DNA of 64,000 bases from positions 1 to 64,000 of the forward strand of contig DKFP01000006.1 of assembly GCA_002452405.1 (NCBI GenBank). Direction: 5' to 3'. Numbering within the stretch: the first letter of the stretch is position 1; each line of letters starts with the position of its first letter. A program made the translations under genes and the position numbers. This DNA comes from Deferribacteraceae bacterium UBA6793. Lineage in GTDB: Bacteria; Chrysiogenota; Deferribacteres; Deferribacterales; Geovibrionaceae. This document shows, piece by piece, positions 42,983-51,565 of the stretch. Below the pieces are notes generated by a model. The model had not been told where the DNA came from. It saw only the letters and a list, made by a program, of their open reading frames with translations, and made no database searches.

Positions 42983-45900
42983 ATGAAACCTCTTTTCAGC
43001 AGCCTCAGATATCGTATCCTCGCCTTTACGGCGGCTCTTATGTCTGTTGCTGTTTTTATTCTTATTTTCAGTACGTACTCCAAACTGCGCAGCGATATAA
43101 TCAGCAAAAATGAAGAAGCGTTCGCCATGTTCGGTAAAGTTTTTGAGACCGAACAGGAGACCATGATAAAGCAATATTCCCTTGGTCTGGATACCCTGAC
43201 GGACAACCAGACACTTGTGGAAAGATTCGCCAGAAGAGACCGCGAAGGACTGGCAAAGCTCGTCGATAACCTTTACGATACCCGCCTCAAACATCTATAT
43301 GACATAGAGCAGTTTCAGTTTCATATACCCCCGGCAATCAGCTTTTACAGAGTGCACAGCAAACAGAATTACGGAGATAACCTCGAAAATTTCAGAAAAA
43401 CCGTGGTCAAGGCGAACGCTCAGAAAACCATGGTTGCGGGCATAGAAGCAGGCAGAGGCGGTCTTGGTCTGAGAGTTGTGAAACCTGTCTGGTTCAATTT
43501 CGAGTCAATAGGTACGGTGGAGTTCGGCGGCAGCATAGACAACATGCTCCACAATGCAAAATCAGGCACCGGTATCGACTATTCCATTGCGCTGGATAAA
43601 GATTTAGCTACCAGAGCGAAATTTTTTCAGGAATCATCTTCATGGTTACATTATAAAAACCTGCTGGTTTACGATTTCTCCTCGGAACGCGCAAAAAAGA
43701 TAGTCTCTGTCGGCTATATGGAGAAAAAAGGTATATTCCGGTTCGCCGACAAATTTTATATGACCAGCAAAATCCCCCTGTACGACTATTCCGCAAACCG
43801 CATAGGCTGGCTGTTTCTCGTTAAAGATACCACAAAAGAGGTTACACAGATGTATTCCGCTGTCACAAAACAGGCAGCGGCGATAATCGCATACGGGCTT
43901 TTCGCACTTGCTCTGGTTTCCGGATTTATGATAAAGGTGATTTTCCGACCGATAGAAAACATAGCGAAACACGTTACAGACAACGAAATTACTCTGGAAA
44001 AAGAACCAAAGCTGCTGTCTTTCAACGAAAATACTGAGATAACAGTACTCGCGGAAGCATATAACAATCTCGGCATGAAGCTGTACAGCAATCTTTGGGA
44101 ACAGAACAGGCAGATACACGCCATTGAAGACATAAACAAAAACCTCGAAAACACCATCAACAACCGCACGAAACAGCTTGAAGAAGCAAACCAGCGGCTG
44201 GAATCCGCTCTGGACAACTACAGATACATAAACGAGGTGAAAACCGAGTTCCTCACCGATATGAGCCACGAGATACGCACCCCCATGAACGCAATAATAG
44301 GATTGAGCTATCTCGCCCTGCAAACCGGACTAAATCCTAAGCAGTACGAATACATCAGCAAAATACATTCATCCGCCACACTTTTGATGGAGATAATCAA
44401 CGATATTCTCGACTATTCCAAGATCGAGGCTGGAAAACTGGAACTTGAGAACATCAGCTTCAATCTGCCGGATATGGTTAAAAGCATTAAAGATATTCTT
44501 GAGGTTCAGGCAGAGAAAAAGAAAATAGCCCTGATACTCGATATCGACGACAAAGTGCCGATGTATGTAAAAGGCGACCCGACAAGACTCACGCAGGTGC
44601 TTTCAAACATCGGATCCAACGCCGTTAAATTCACGGACAAAGGATCTGTGACCATAACTATTTCCTGCACAGAATCAAACATGTCATACAGCACACTGAA
44701 ATTCACCATAGAAGACACGGGGATAGGCATACCCGCGGACAAGATAAACAGGATATTCTCATCATACGAACAGATATCCAGCAAAACGTCCAGAAAATAC
44801 GGCGGTTCCGGTCTGGGGCTTTCCATATGTAAAAAGATTCTGGACAAGATGGGCAGTTCCATCTTTGTCCAAAGCGAACCCGGCAAAGGCAGCACCTTTT
44901 CATTCACCCTGAAGATGAAAAATACCGATGTCACACGTGCGGAAGATATGAAAGAACGCTCAGGTATTCTGAAACACAAAAGAATACTGGTTTCCGAAAA
45001 TATGTCCGGAGAACAGGGAAGCATCTCATCAATATTCAGAGAACTTCTTGCGGATGTGGTTTCGGCAGACAGCGGCATAGAGATTCTAAAGACTATCGGC
45101 AACAACCTGAAAAGTGACGGCACATTGGGGTTTGACCTCATAGTGCTTGAAAACCGCCTTCATGAACCCTCACCCCTTGAAGTTTTTGAAAAGCTGAACG
45201 TTGACGTTTCACTTCTGCCGCCTGTCATATACATAAGCAGCGAACAGCCGGAAAAAGATATCGGACTTAAAATAACCACTCTCGCAAAGCCGGCGTCCCC
45301 CACCCTGCTGTTTCACACGGCAGTGACCGCCATAACAGGACAGGCATCCAAAGACGAAATGCCGGAACTTCTCAGCGCAGGCGCCGCGGGGCACAGGATA
45401 CATGTTCTGGTTACGGACGACAACAGCCTTAACCGCGAAGTAGCAAGCGAGTTCATGCAGCTTCTCGGAATAAACGTCAGCTTTGCCGAAAACGGCAAAG
45501 ACGCTGTCAAAGCCGCGGAAGAGGAAAACTTCGACGCCATTTTCCTTGACATCATGATGCCGGAACTGGACGGCTATTCCACGGCAAGGCTTATCCGCGA
45601 AGGCAAACTGAACGCGGACACACCGATATACGCCATGACGGCAAGCGTCATCGACGAAGATAAACTGAAAATGAAAACGGCACTCATGACCGGAGCCATC
45701 AGCAAACCCTTAAAAATAAACGAGATATCCAAAGCTATTACAGAAGCTGTGCGTATCCGTTCAGTAAAATCCACAGGAACTCATATGTATGACCCGTCAG
45801 GTCATGTGGATTTTACAGCCGGACTCAGCGGTTTCGGCGGGAATGAGGCACTCTTTGCCAAGGCGTTGCAGGAGTTTCTTAAAGCTGCGGATACAGCGCG

Positions 45901-46132
45901 CAGGGAGACGGTTGGGCAGGCTGATAACCAGACACTGACCGATATTTTCCGGTTGCTGGGTTCATACGCAGAAAATCTTTCCATGTCCAGACTGTCTCAG
46001 GCGGCGAAAAACGCGGAATCAGCCGCCGCATCAAACGACGGCAGAAATACCGGAGAAGCGGTTGCCCTGCTGCTGGAAGAACTTAACAAAGTCGAAAATA
46101 TAGTATCCCAAAATCTCAAAATCAAAGCCTGA
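42983..46132 (+). CDS. Hybrid sensor histidine kinase with dCache sensor and degenerate HPt
   Basis: A 1049-residue inner-membrane kinase. It has TM1 (about 12-30), a periplasmic dCache_3-type sensor (about 31-295; FHIPPAISFYRVH, GIEAGRGGLGLRVV), TM2 (about 298-320), a HAMP-like and coiled-coil linker, and HisKA with phosphoacceptor H429 (DMSHEIRTPMN). The HATPase domain has GIGIP and GGSGLGLSICKK. Next is a degenerate receiver (about 665-785, no phosphorylatable Asp), then an intact receiver (LVTDDN and FLDIMMPELDG). The C-terminal HPt-like bundle reads IFRLLGSYAEN where HPts have the phosphorylated His. Start at ATG 42983. Ligand unknown; dCache_3 often occurs in chemoreceptors. Confidence 0.9.
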   Translation: MKPLFSSLRYRILAFTAALMSVAVFILIFSTYSKLRSDIISKNEEAFAMFGKVFETEQETMIKQYSLGLDTLTDNQTLVERFARRDREGLAKLVDNLYDTRLKHLYDIEQFQFHIPPAISFYRVHSKQNYGDNLENFRKTVVKANAQKTMVAGIEAGRGGLGLRVVKPVWFNFESIGTVEFGGSIDNMLHNAKSGTGIDYSIALDKDLATRAKFFQESSSWLHYKNLLVYDFSSERAKKIVSVGYMEKKGIFRFADKFYMTSKIPLYDYSANRIGWLFLVKDTTKEVTQMYSAVTKQAAAIIAYGLFALALVSGFMIKVIFRPIENIAKHVTDNEITLEKEPKLLSFNENTEITVLAEAYNNLGMKLYSNLWEQNRQIHAIEDINKNLENTINNRTKQLEEANQRLESALDNYRYINEVKTEFLTDMSHEIRTPMNAIIGLSYLALQTGLNPKQYEYISKIHSSATLLMEIINDILDYSKIEAGKLELENISFNLPDMVKSIKDILEVQAEKKKIALILDIDDKVPMYVKGDPTRLTQVLSNIGSNAVKFTDKGSVTITISCTESNMSYSTLKFTIEDTGIGIPADKINRIFSSYEQISSKTSRKYGGSGLGLSICKKILDKMGSSIFVQSEPGKGSTFSFTLKMKNTDVTRAEDMKERSGILKHKRILVSENMSGEQGSISSIFRELLADVVSADSGIEILKTIGNNLKSDGTLGFDLIVLENRLHEPSPLEVFEKLNVDVSLLPPVIYISSEQPEKDIGLKITTLAKPASPTLLFHTAVTAITGQASKDEMPELLSAGAAGHRIHVLVTDDNSLNREVASEFMQLLGINVSFAENGKDAVKAAEEENFDAIFLDIMMPELDGYSTARLIREGKLNADTPIYAMTASVIDEDKLKMKTALMTGAISKPLKINEISKAITEAVRIRSVKSTGTHMYDPSGHVDFTAGLSGFGGNEALFAKALQEFLKAADTARRETVGQADNQTLTDIFRLLGSYAENLSMSRLSQAAKNAESAAASNDGRNTGEAVALLLEELNKVENIVSQNLKIKA

Positions 46133-46183
46133 AATGGCACCACGTTTGCTTTTTCCTTTCTATCTTCTTTTCAGGAGGAAAGA

Positions 46184-46408
46184 ATGGACACTGATGTATT
46201 TTTCAACGAAAAGGAAGACGAAAGAATAAAGCAGCTCACAGGAATTGCGAATCTGCATATTTCAATCGCCCGCGACCTGCTTTCAACCGACCAGCCACTC
46301 TCCCGTGAGGAGATGGAAAGTCTTCTGACACTTCTGATAACCGCAAACGAAGCGAAACGGCTTGCACAGTCTCTAAAAGAAGGACAGGATGTCAGAAAAA
46401 CAGCATAA
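46184..46408 (+). CDS. Small helical protein (74 aa)
   Basis: A 74-residue acidic protein, predicted wholly helical (KEDERIKQLTGIANLHISIARDL, then EEMESLLTLLITANEAKRLAQSL, split here). AGGAGG lies 5 bases before the ATG, 51 bases after the kinase stop, and a terminator follows directly. It could be an accessory or regulatory partner of the hybrid kinase. No family recognised. Confidence 0.68.
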   Translation: MDTDVFFNEKEDERIKQLTGIANLHISIARDLLSTDQPLSREEMESLLTLLITANEAKRLAQSLKEGQDVRKTA

Positions 46409-46413
46409 CGACT

Positions 46414-46446
46414 AAGCCCCGTTTAAACATCCTCAGCGGGGCTTTG
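46414..46446 (+). terminator. Rho-independent terminator
   Basis: AAGCCCCG / CGGGGCTT stem with a 15-base loop, followed by TGTT; only a short T run. It closes the hybrid kinase and 74-aa gene unit. Confidence 0.75.
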
Positions 46447-46563
46447 TTAACATCCTAACAATCAGCTTGCCGCTTTTTAAAAACAGCCTAAGACAAGGCT
46501 TGCTCTTTGTATAATTATAATGTAGAGTCATCCCCGTAGTTATAATTATTTATCGGGCAATTA

Positions 46564-47796
46564 GTGAAAGAAGATACCCTTATTAAACGAATTTTGCGGG
46601 AAAACAACGTCGTTACGGTCTTTCAGCCTGTGGTGAGTCTGAAAGAAATGAGAATTGTGGGCTTCGAAGCCCTCTCAAGAGGCATCTGTTCGGAAACGGG
46701 CAACATTATACAGCCTGCCTCCATGTTCGAGATGGCACGTGAGGAGAATTGCGACCTCGACCTTGACCGTCTCTGCCGCCGTACTGCCATGAGATCTTAC
46801 AAGACCATCCCTGATTACAATAAGTATCTGCTGTTTCTGAACATTGACACCTGTGTCATAGACAAAAACGATACGGAATCAGCCAACTATACCAAAGCGC
46901 TCACAGACGAGTTCGGCATCAGCTATTCCTCTATCTCACTTGAGATCGTCGAATCGAAAATAGAGAATAACCACAACCTCGTTAATTTCGTGGATAATTA
47001 CAAGAAACTCGGCTATTACGTTTCTCTGGACGATTTCGGCGCCATGCACTCCAACATGAACCGAATCATCCTTTCAAAACCGAATATCATAAAGATCGAC
47101 ATGGGGCTGATACGCAACATCCACGACAACTATTACCAGCAGTCCATCATAACATCTATCATAGACATTGCAAAAAAGACCGGAGCGTTGACCCTTGCCG
47201 AAGGACTTGAGAATATGGAAGACATCATGAAAAGCTATGAACTGGGCATTGACCTTTATCAGGGCTTTTTCTTCCACAGACCCTGCATCGACGTCGGCAG
47301 TGCCATCGGCTTCATTCAGGACAAGATAAACTATACCGTGGGCTATGTTAAAAACAAGCTGGCGGAAAACGTTACAATAAGAAAGAACAGGCACACCAAC
47401 TTTGAAAACATCACCTCTCTGCTCAAACAGGAGGCTAAGGGAAGAAGCCTTGATGCTTTTTACAAATCGTTGATAGCAAACATTACTTTTTTCCCTGAAA
47501 TAGAAAGAATATTCCTCCTCGACAATACCGGAATGCAGACACTGCCTTCTGTTATGAATCCTTCACACGAAATAAGGAAAACAAAATCTTTCAGTATGTT
47601 CCATGAAAACCATTCGGATCATTCACTGAAAGACTACTATTACTACTTGAAAAAACTGGACGCAGGACGATATTTTACTGACACATTCATTTCGAGCACG
47701 TCCGGAAACATTTTGCGGACGATGTCCTGCACACTGACCATAAGGGATGAAGATTATATCCTGTGTATAGACTTTATTGATAGTCTCAAATCCTGA
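46564..47796 (+). CDS. EAL-domain c-di-GMP phosphodiesterase, tandem copy 1
   Basis: A 410-residue cytoplasmic protein. The EAL domain (about 1-250) retains the catalytic set: Glu of EAL (35-37), Asn in LFLNID, Glu in LEIVESK, Asp-Asp in LDDFGAM, Lys in IIKIDMG, Glu in LAEGLEN and Gln in YQGFFF. The C-terminal 150 residues form a PAS/Cache-like domain (FLLDNTGMQ, SLKDYYYYLKKLDAG), as in YkuI. The start is GTG. It is predicted to hydrolyse c-di-GMP to pGpG under control of the C-terminal domain. It is followed after 17 bases by a paralog of identical layout. Confidence 0.92.
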   Translation: MKEDTLIKRILRENNVVTVFQPVVSLKEMRIVGFEALSRGICSETGNIIQPASMFEMAREENCDLDLDRLCRRTAMRSYKTIPDYNKYLLFLNIDTCVIDKNDTESANYTKALTDEFGISYSSISLEIVESKIENNHNLVNFVDNYKKLGYYVSLDDFGAMHSNMNRIILSKPNIIKIDMGLIRNIHDNYYQQSIITSIIDIAKKTGALTLAEGLENMEDIMKSYELGIDLYQGFFFHRPCIDVGSAIGFIQDKINYTVGYVKNKLAENVTIRKNRHTNFENITSLLKQEAKGRSLDAFYKSLIANITFFPEIERIFLLDNTGMQTLPSVMNPSHEIRKTKSFSMFHENHSDHSLKDYYYYLKKLDAGRYFTDTFISSTSGNILRTMSCTLTIRDEDYILCIDFIDSLKS

Positions 47797-47813
47797 GAAC
47801 TGCGGAGATTTTT

Positions 47814-49055
47814 TTGGAAAATATCGGTTTTGACATTGCTGAGATTGTGGAAAAAGAACTCATCCGGATTGAGTTTCAGCCGATCCTGAGCCTGAAGCTC
47901 AAAAAGGCCGTCGGCGTTGAGGCTCTTTGCAGGGGTATCAACCCCGCCGACCGCACTGTTATCTCCCCCATAACTCTTTTCAGCGAAGCAAAAAAGCACA
48001 ACAAAGTGCTTGAACTGGACAGACTGTGCCGCAAAACAGCTATGAAAGAGTTTGCAAACATACGCGATCACGCCAATCTTGTTCTGTTTCTCAACTTTGA
48101 CGCCTCCGTTCTGGACAACGTTATTGACGAGGACAAATCATGGACGAAAATATACGCAGACGAAGCAGGGCTGAAATATCAGAACATCGCCGTTGAGATA
48201 CTTGAATCCAAAATAGAAAACAACGCCAAACTGGAAGCCATCACGGAGAAGTTCTCTGCTCTGGGGATGTTTGTTGTTCTGGACGACTTTGGCGCGCTCC
48301 ACTCTAACCTCAATAGACTCGTGATATCAAAACCGGATATAATCAAAATCGACAGAAGCCTCATCCACAACGTAAGCCAGAGCTATTACCAGCAGTCAAT
48401 AATAAAATCCATCATAGACCTCGGTAAAAAAATCGGTTCGCTGACACTCGCAGAGGGTGTCGAGTCCAAAGAGGACGTTATGAAATGCCATGAACTCGGT
48501 GCAGACCTGTTTCAGGGCTTCTTCTTTTCCAAACCAAAAAGCATATGTGACCTTGAAGATTTCTGCTGCCGCACGATGATGGACGGACTTTCGTATGAAA
48601 TAAAAGACTATATGGCTGTCAACATTGAACAGAAGCGTTTTCAGCACGCTAATTTTGAAAGTATCCTGAACAGGATGCTGGACGAGGTTGTTAACACGGA
48701 AGCGGAAGATTTCAGACATGTATCCGAAGATTTTATCCGCACCCACAAAGACATAGAGTGCATCTACTTTCTGGACGAAGACGGTGTGCAGGTGGGCAAC
48801 ACTGTATGCGGATTTGATATCCCCGACAACGAACACAGCCTGTTCCATCCCTCGAAAACCGGAACCGACCACTCACTTAAAGAATACTTTTATTTCATAA
48901 ACAGCCTGAACCTGCTTTCATACTACACAGATCCATACATCTCCCTTGCAACGGGTATGCTTTGCAGAACAATGGCAAAAAGATTTGAATCCAATGACAG
49001 AAGTTTCATTCTCTGCATCGACTTCATCGACAGCAGAGCGTGCAATCTGCTTTAG
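47814..49055 (+). CDS. EAL-domain c-di-GMP phosphodiesterase, tandem copy 2
   Basis: A 413-residue paralog of the preceding gene with the same EAL plus Cache-like order. Catalytic residues are present in EALCRG, LFLNFD, VEILESK, LDDFGAL, IIKIDRS, LAEGVES and FQGFFF. The C-terminal domain has FLDEDGVQVG and HSLKEYFYFINSLN. The TTG start has GGAG seven bases upstream. Tandem duplication with divergence, mostly outside the catalytic core, suggests that the copies sense different ligands. A dispersed palindrome lies after its stop. Confidence 0.92.
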   Translation: MENIGFDIAEIVEKELIRIEFQPILSLKLKKAVGVEALCRGINPADRTVISPITLFSEAKKHNKVLELDRLCRKTAMKEFANIRDHANLVLFLNFDASVLDNVIDEDKSWTKIYADEAGLKYQNIAVEILESKIENNAKLEAITEKFSALGMFVVLDDFGALHSNLNRLVISKPDIIKIDRSLIHNVSQSYYQQSIIKSIIDLGKKIGSLTLAEGVESKEDVMKCHELGADLFQGFFFSKPKSICDLEDFCCRTMMDGLSYEIKDYMAVNIEQKRFQHANFESILNRMLDEVVNTEAEDFRHVSEDFIRTHKDIECIYFLDEDGVQVGNTVCGFDIPDNEHSLFHPSKTGTDHSLKEYFYFINSLNLLSYYTDPYISLATGMLCRTMAKRFESNDRSFILCIDFIDSRACNLL

Positions 49056-49077
49056 AGCGTTTATCAAACGTATGAAA

Positions 49078-49159
49078 TGAGAGATCGCCGCGTCGCTGCA
49101 CTCCTCGCGAAGACATTTCTCCCTAACAGTCTCTGCGAGTCAAAGGCGAAGCAGTCTCA
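49078..49159. repeat. Dispersed imperfect palindrome, copy 5 (inverted)
   Basis: TGAGATCGCCGCGTCGCTGC, CTCCTCGCGAAGAC, AGTCTCTGCGAG, GCGAAGCAGTCTCA: the reverse orientation of the copy at 1387. It lies between the convergent 3' ends of the EAL gene and cardiolipin synthase. Confidence 0.85.
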
Positions 49160-49169
49160 GCACCCATTA

Positions 49170-50558
49170 TTAAAGTACCGGTCCCAGCGTACGGCATCCG
49201 CCTTCGAAAACACGAACATAGAAAGGGCGTTTTTTAAGTTCGTCCAGAGCTATGCTGTCTGAAATGCTGATATAGTGGAGTGTAAGATTTTGCACCTGCT
49301 GCGCGAAGTCCGCCGAATAGACCATCAGATTAAGCTCGAAATTAAGCCTGAAACTCCGTGTATCCATGTTCGCAGAACCAACGGTAGTCCATATTCCATC
49401 CACGGTGATTATCTTCGCGTGGATCATCTTGTCCTTCGCCTCATAAATAACCACGCCAGCCTCAATAAGTTCCTCGTAATAAGACCTGCCCGCAGCCGCT
49501 ATGATGGGGTGGTTGTTCTTTCCTGGCACGACAATGCGCACTTTTATGCCCTGTTTTGAGATATTTTTCAGAACCTCCATCATCGGCTGGTTTGGCACCA
49601 GATACGGTGTGATTATATCAACCGAATGCCGCGCCCGGTTCATGACGGTGAAGAGCGAATCATATATCATGGGCGTGCTCTGGTGGGGACCCGACGGTAT
49701 AATATGCACCGTCCTGTCGCCGCAGTCCATGGTCTTAGGCACAAGAATGGTCTCCGAAATGTCATCTCCTGTGGCGAACATCCAGTCCTCGGCGAAATAT
49801 CCGGCGACAGAATTAACCGCGTTGCCTTCGAAACGCAGATGAGCATCCGCCCATTCCTGATATTCGTGCCCGATGTTCATGCCGCCCATATATGCGACCA
49901 TTCCGTCTATGACGGCTATTTTCCTGTGGTTGCGGAAATTAACGCGGGATGCGGTTCTCAACCCGAACGGGGAATGAAAAACAGCAGTTTTCACCCCTTT
50001 TTTCCGCAGACGTTTCAACAGTGAGCCGAATATCAGCCCCATAGAACCCCATCCGTCCACCATAAAATAGACCTTAACGCCCGCCTGAGCCTTCTCTTCA
50101 AGCAGAGACGCAAAACGCCCGCCAACGCTGTCATCGCGGAAAAGATAATACTCCATGAGGATATAGTTTTTCGCGGACATAATATCCGCTTCCAGAAGGT
50201 TATATTTCTCCGCGGCATCGCTTATCAGGTGTAGATTGCGGCAGCGGACAGGGTACATCCCTGTAACTTTTGTTATAAGCCTGCCAAGCTCGCCCACGTC
50301 CACTTCGCATCGTTTGTCCTTACAGATTGTCCTGTCAAGGAACGGATAACGTTTCATCCGCTTTTCAACGATGTTTTTAAGGCGCGGGTTACCGAATATA
50401 AGGTATGCCAAAGCTCCTACAACCGGAAAGAGGATAACGGCAAGCACCCAAGAAAGGTTCGCTCTTGCCTCACGCCTGCCTGAAAGAATTATCATTATAA
50501 GAATGAAGGACAGCAGTTCGAAAAAATAGGTAAGCAGGTTATCATAATGGATTGTCAA
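49170..50558 (-). CDS. cls: Cardiolipin synthase
   Basis: A 462-residue membrane enzyme condensing phosphatidylglycerol to cardiolipin. Two N-terminal membrane helices (about 10-60) precede two phospholipase D motifs, NHRKIAVIDG and MIHAKIITVDG (HxKxxxxD in each). The C-terminus CRTLGPVL is typical of Cls. The TTG start has AGGGG upstream and overlaps the end of the radical SAM gene by 17 bases, so the two are co-transcribed. Confidence 0.95.
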   Translation of the reverse strand: MTIHYDNLLTYFFELLSFILIMIILSGRREARANLSWVLAVILFPVVGALAYLIFGNPRLKNIVEKRMKRYPFLDRTICKDKRCEVDVGELGRLITKVTGMYPVRCRNLHLISDAAEKYNLLEADIMSAKNYILMEYYLFRDDSVGGRFASLLEEKAQAGVKVYFMVDGWGSMGLIFGSLLKRLRKKGVKTAVFHSPFGLRTASRVNFRNHRKIAVIDGMVAYMGGMNIGHEYQEWADAHLRFEGNAVNSVAGYFAEDWMFATGDDISETILVPKTMDCGDRTVHIIPSGPHQSTPMIYDSLFTVMNRARHSVDIITPYLVPNQPMMEVLKNISKQGIKVRIVVPGKNNHPIIAAAGRSYYEELIEAGVVIYEAKDKMIHAKIITVDGIWTTVGSANMDTRSFRLNFELNLMVYSADFAQQVQNLTLHYISISDSIALDELKKRPFYVRVFEGGCRTLGPVL

Positions 50559-51465
50559 GTCTGCACCCCTGATAAATTCCTTTTTCCGTCATATATTTGA
50601 TTAGTTTCTGTGTAAATCCGGCTTTATTTTTAGCCCATAAAGGAGCTATCAGCGTATCCCCCGCCGCGTCGCCCAAAAGCCTTGCCACGACCATATAGGG
50701 CTTCATCCTACCTATCCCCTCGGCAAGTATCTCTATGTATTCATCCTCTGTCAGAAGGTCTAAGTTACCCCTGTAGTACCAGTCAGCAAGGGGCGTGTTC
50801 TTCACAACGTGCAGATGGTGAAACTTTATGGAGTGGACCCCAAGCTCAACGCAAAGCTCAACGGAACGCATCATGTCCTCGCGGGAGTCCCCCGGCAGTC
50901 CGAAAATAATATGGGCGCAGGTTTTTATGCCGTATTCATGGGTGAGACGTACCGCATCGGCAAAATCGGCGGCAGTGTGCCCTCGGTTTATAATTTTGAG
51001 AGTATTGTCGTTTGCAGACTGAAGTCCGTATTCGAGCATCACTTCGTATTTTCCGTTCAGATTGGAATAGTATTCCAGTTTTTCCGCATCTATGACATCA
51101 GGACGTGTTCCGATGTAAACTGAGACTATACCTTCATCAACAAGAGCCTTATCCATACGCCTGCGTATTGTTTCCATATCTGCATAAGTGTTTGAATATG
51201 ATTGAAAATAAAGGATAAAAGTATCAATCCCATGCGCGCGCAATTTCTCTGCACGTTCCGTAACCTGACACGTTATAGAGTTCTCCGAAGGGGTTGTAAA
51301 TGAATCCACGTTACAGTATACGCACCCTCCCACACCCTTCAGTCCGTCGCGGTTTGGACACGTGAACCCCGCATCAACAGAGATTTTACGGACTTTTCGT
51401 CCGTATTTTTCTTTCAGATAGTCATTTAAAGAATAAAAAAGTCTGATTTTGTCAGATTCCGTCAT
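50542..51465 (-). CDS. Radical SAM protein, TIGR01212/YtqA family
   Basis: A 307-residue radical SAM protein of the YhcC/YtqA type. The cluster cysteines are C36, C48 and C51 (TCPNRDGLKGVGGCVYC), the longer spacing seen in this family and in Elp3-like proteins. SAM-binding and barrel motifs follow (YFQSYSNTYA, VYIGTRPDVI, EYGLQSAN, IFGLPGDS). The family's reaction is not firmly established; a tRNA-modification role has been suggested. It is divergent from the GGDEF-EAL gene. Confidence 0.92.
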   Translation of the reverse strand: MTESDKIRLFYSLNDYLKEKYGRKVRKISVDAGFTCPNRDGLKGVGGCVYCNVDSFTTPSENSITCQVTERAEKLRAHGIDTFILYFQSYSNTYADMETIRRRMDKALVDEGIVSVYIGTRPDVIDAEKLEYYSNLNGKYEVMLEYGLQSANDNTLKIINRGHTAADFADAVRLTHEYGIKTCAHIIFGLPGDSREDMMRSVELCVELGVHSIKFHHLHVVKNTPLADWYYRGNLDLLTEDEYIEILAEGIGRMKPYMVVARLLGDAAGDTLIAPLWAKNKAGFTQKLIKYMTEKGIYQGCRLDNPL

Positions 51466-51565
51466 ATTTAACCTTTACTTTCCTGTTCGAAATATAATAT
51501 ATCATAAAGATATCTGATTCCAATGATTTAATTTTAACATGGCAAATGCCTTACCCGGAGAAAAA

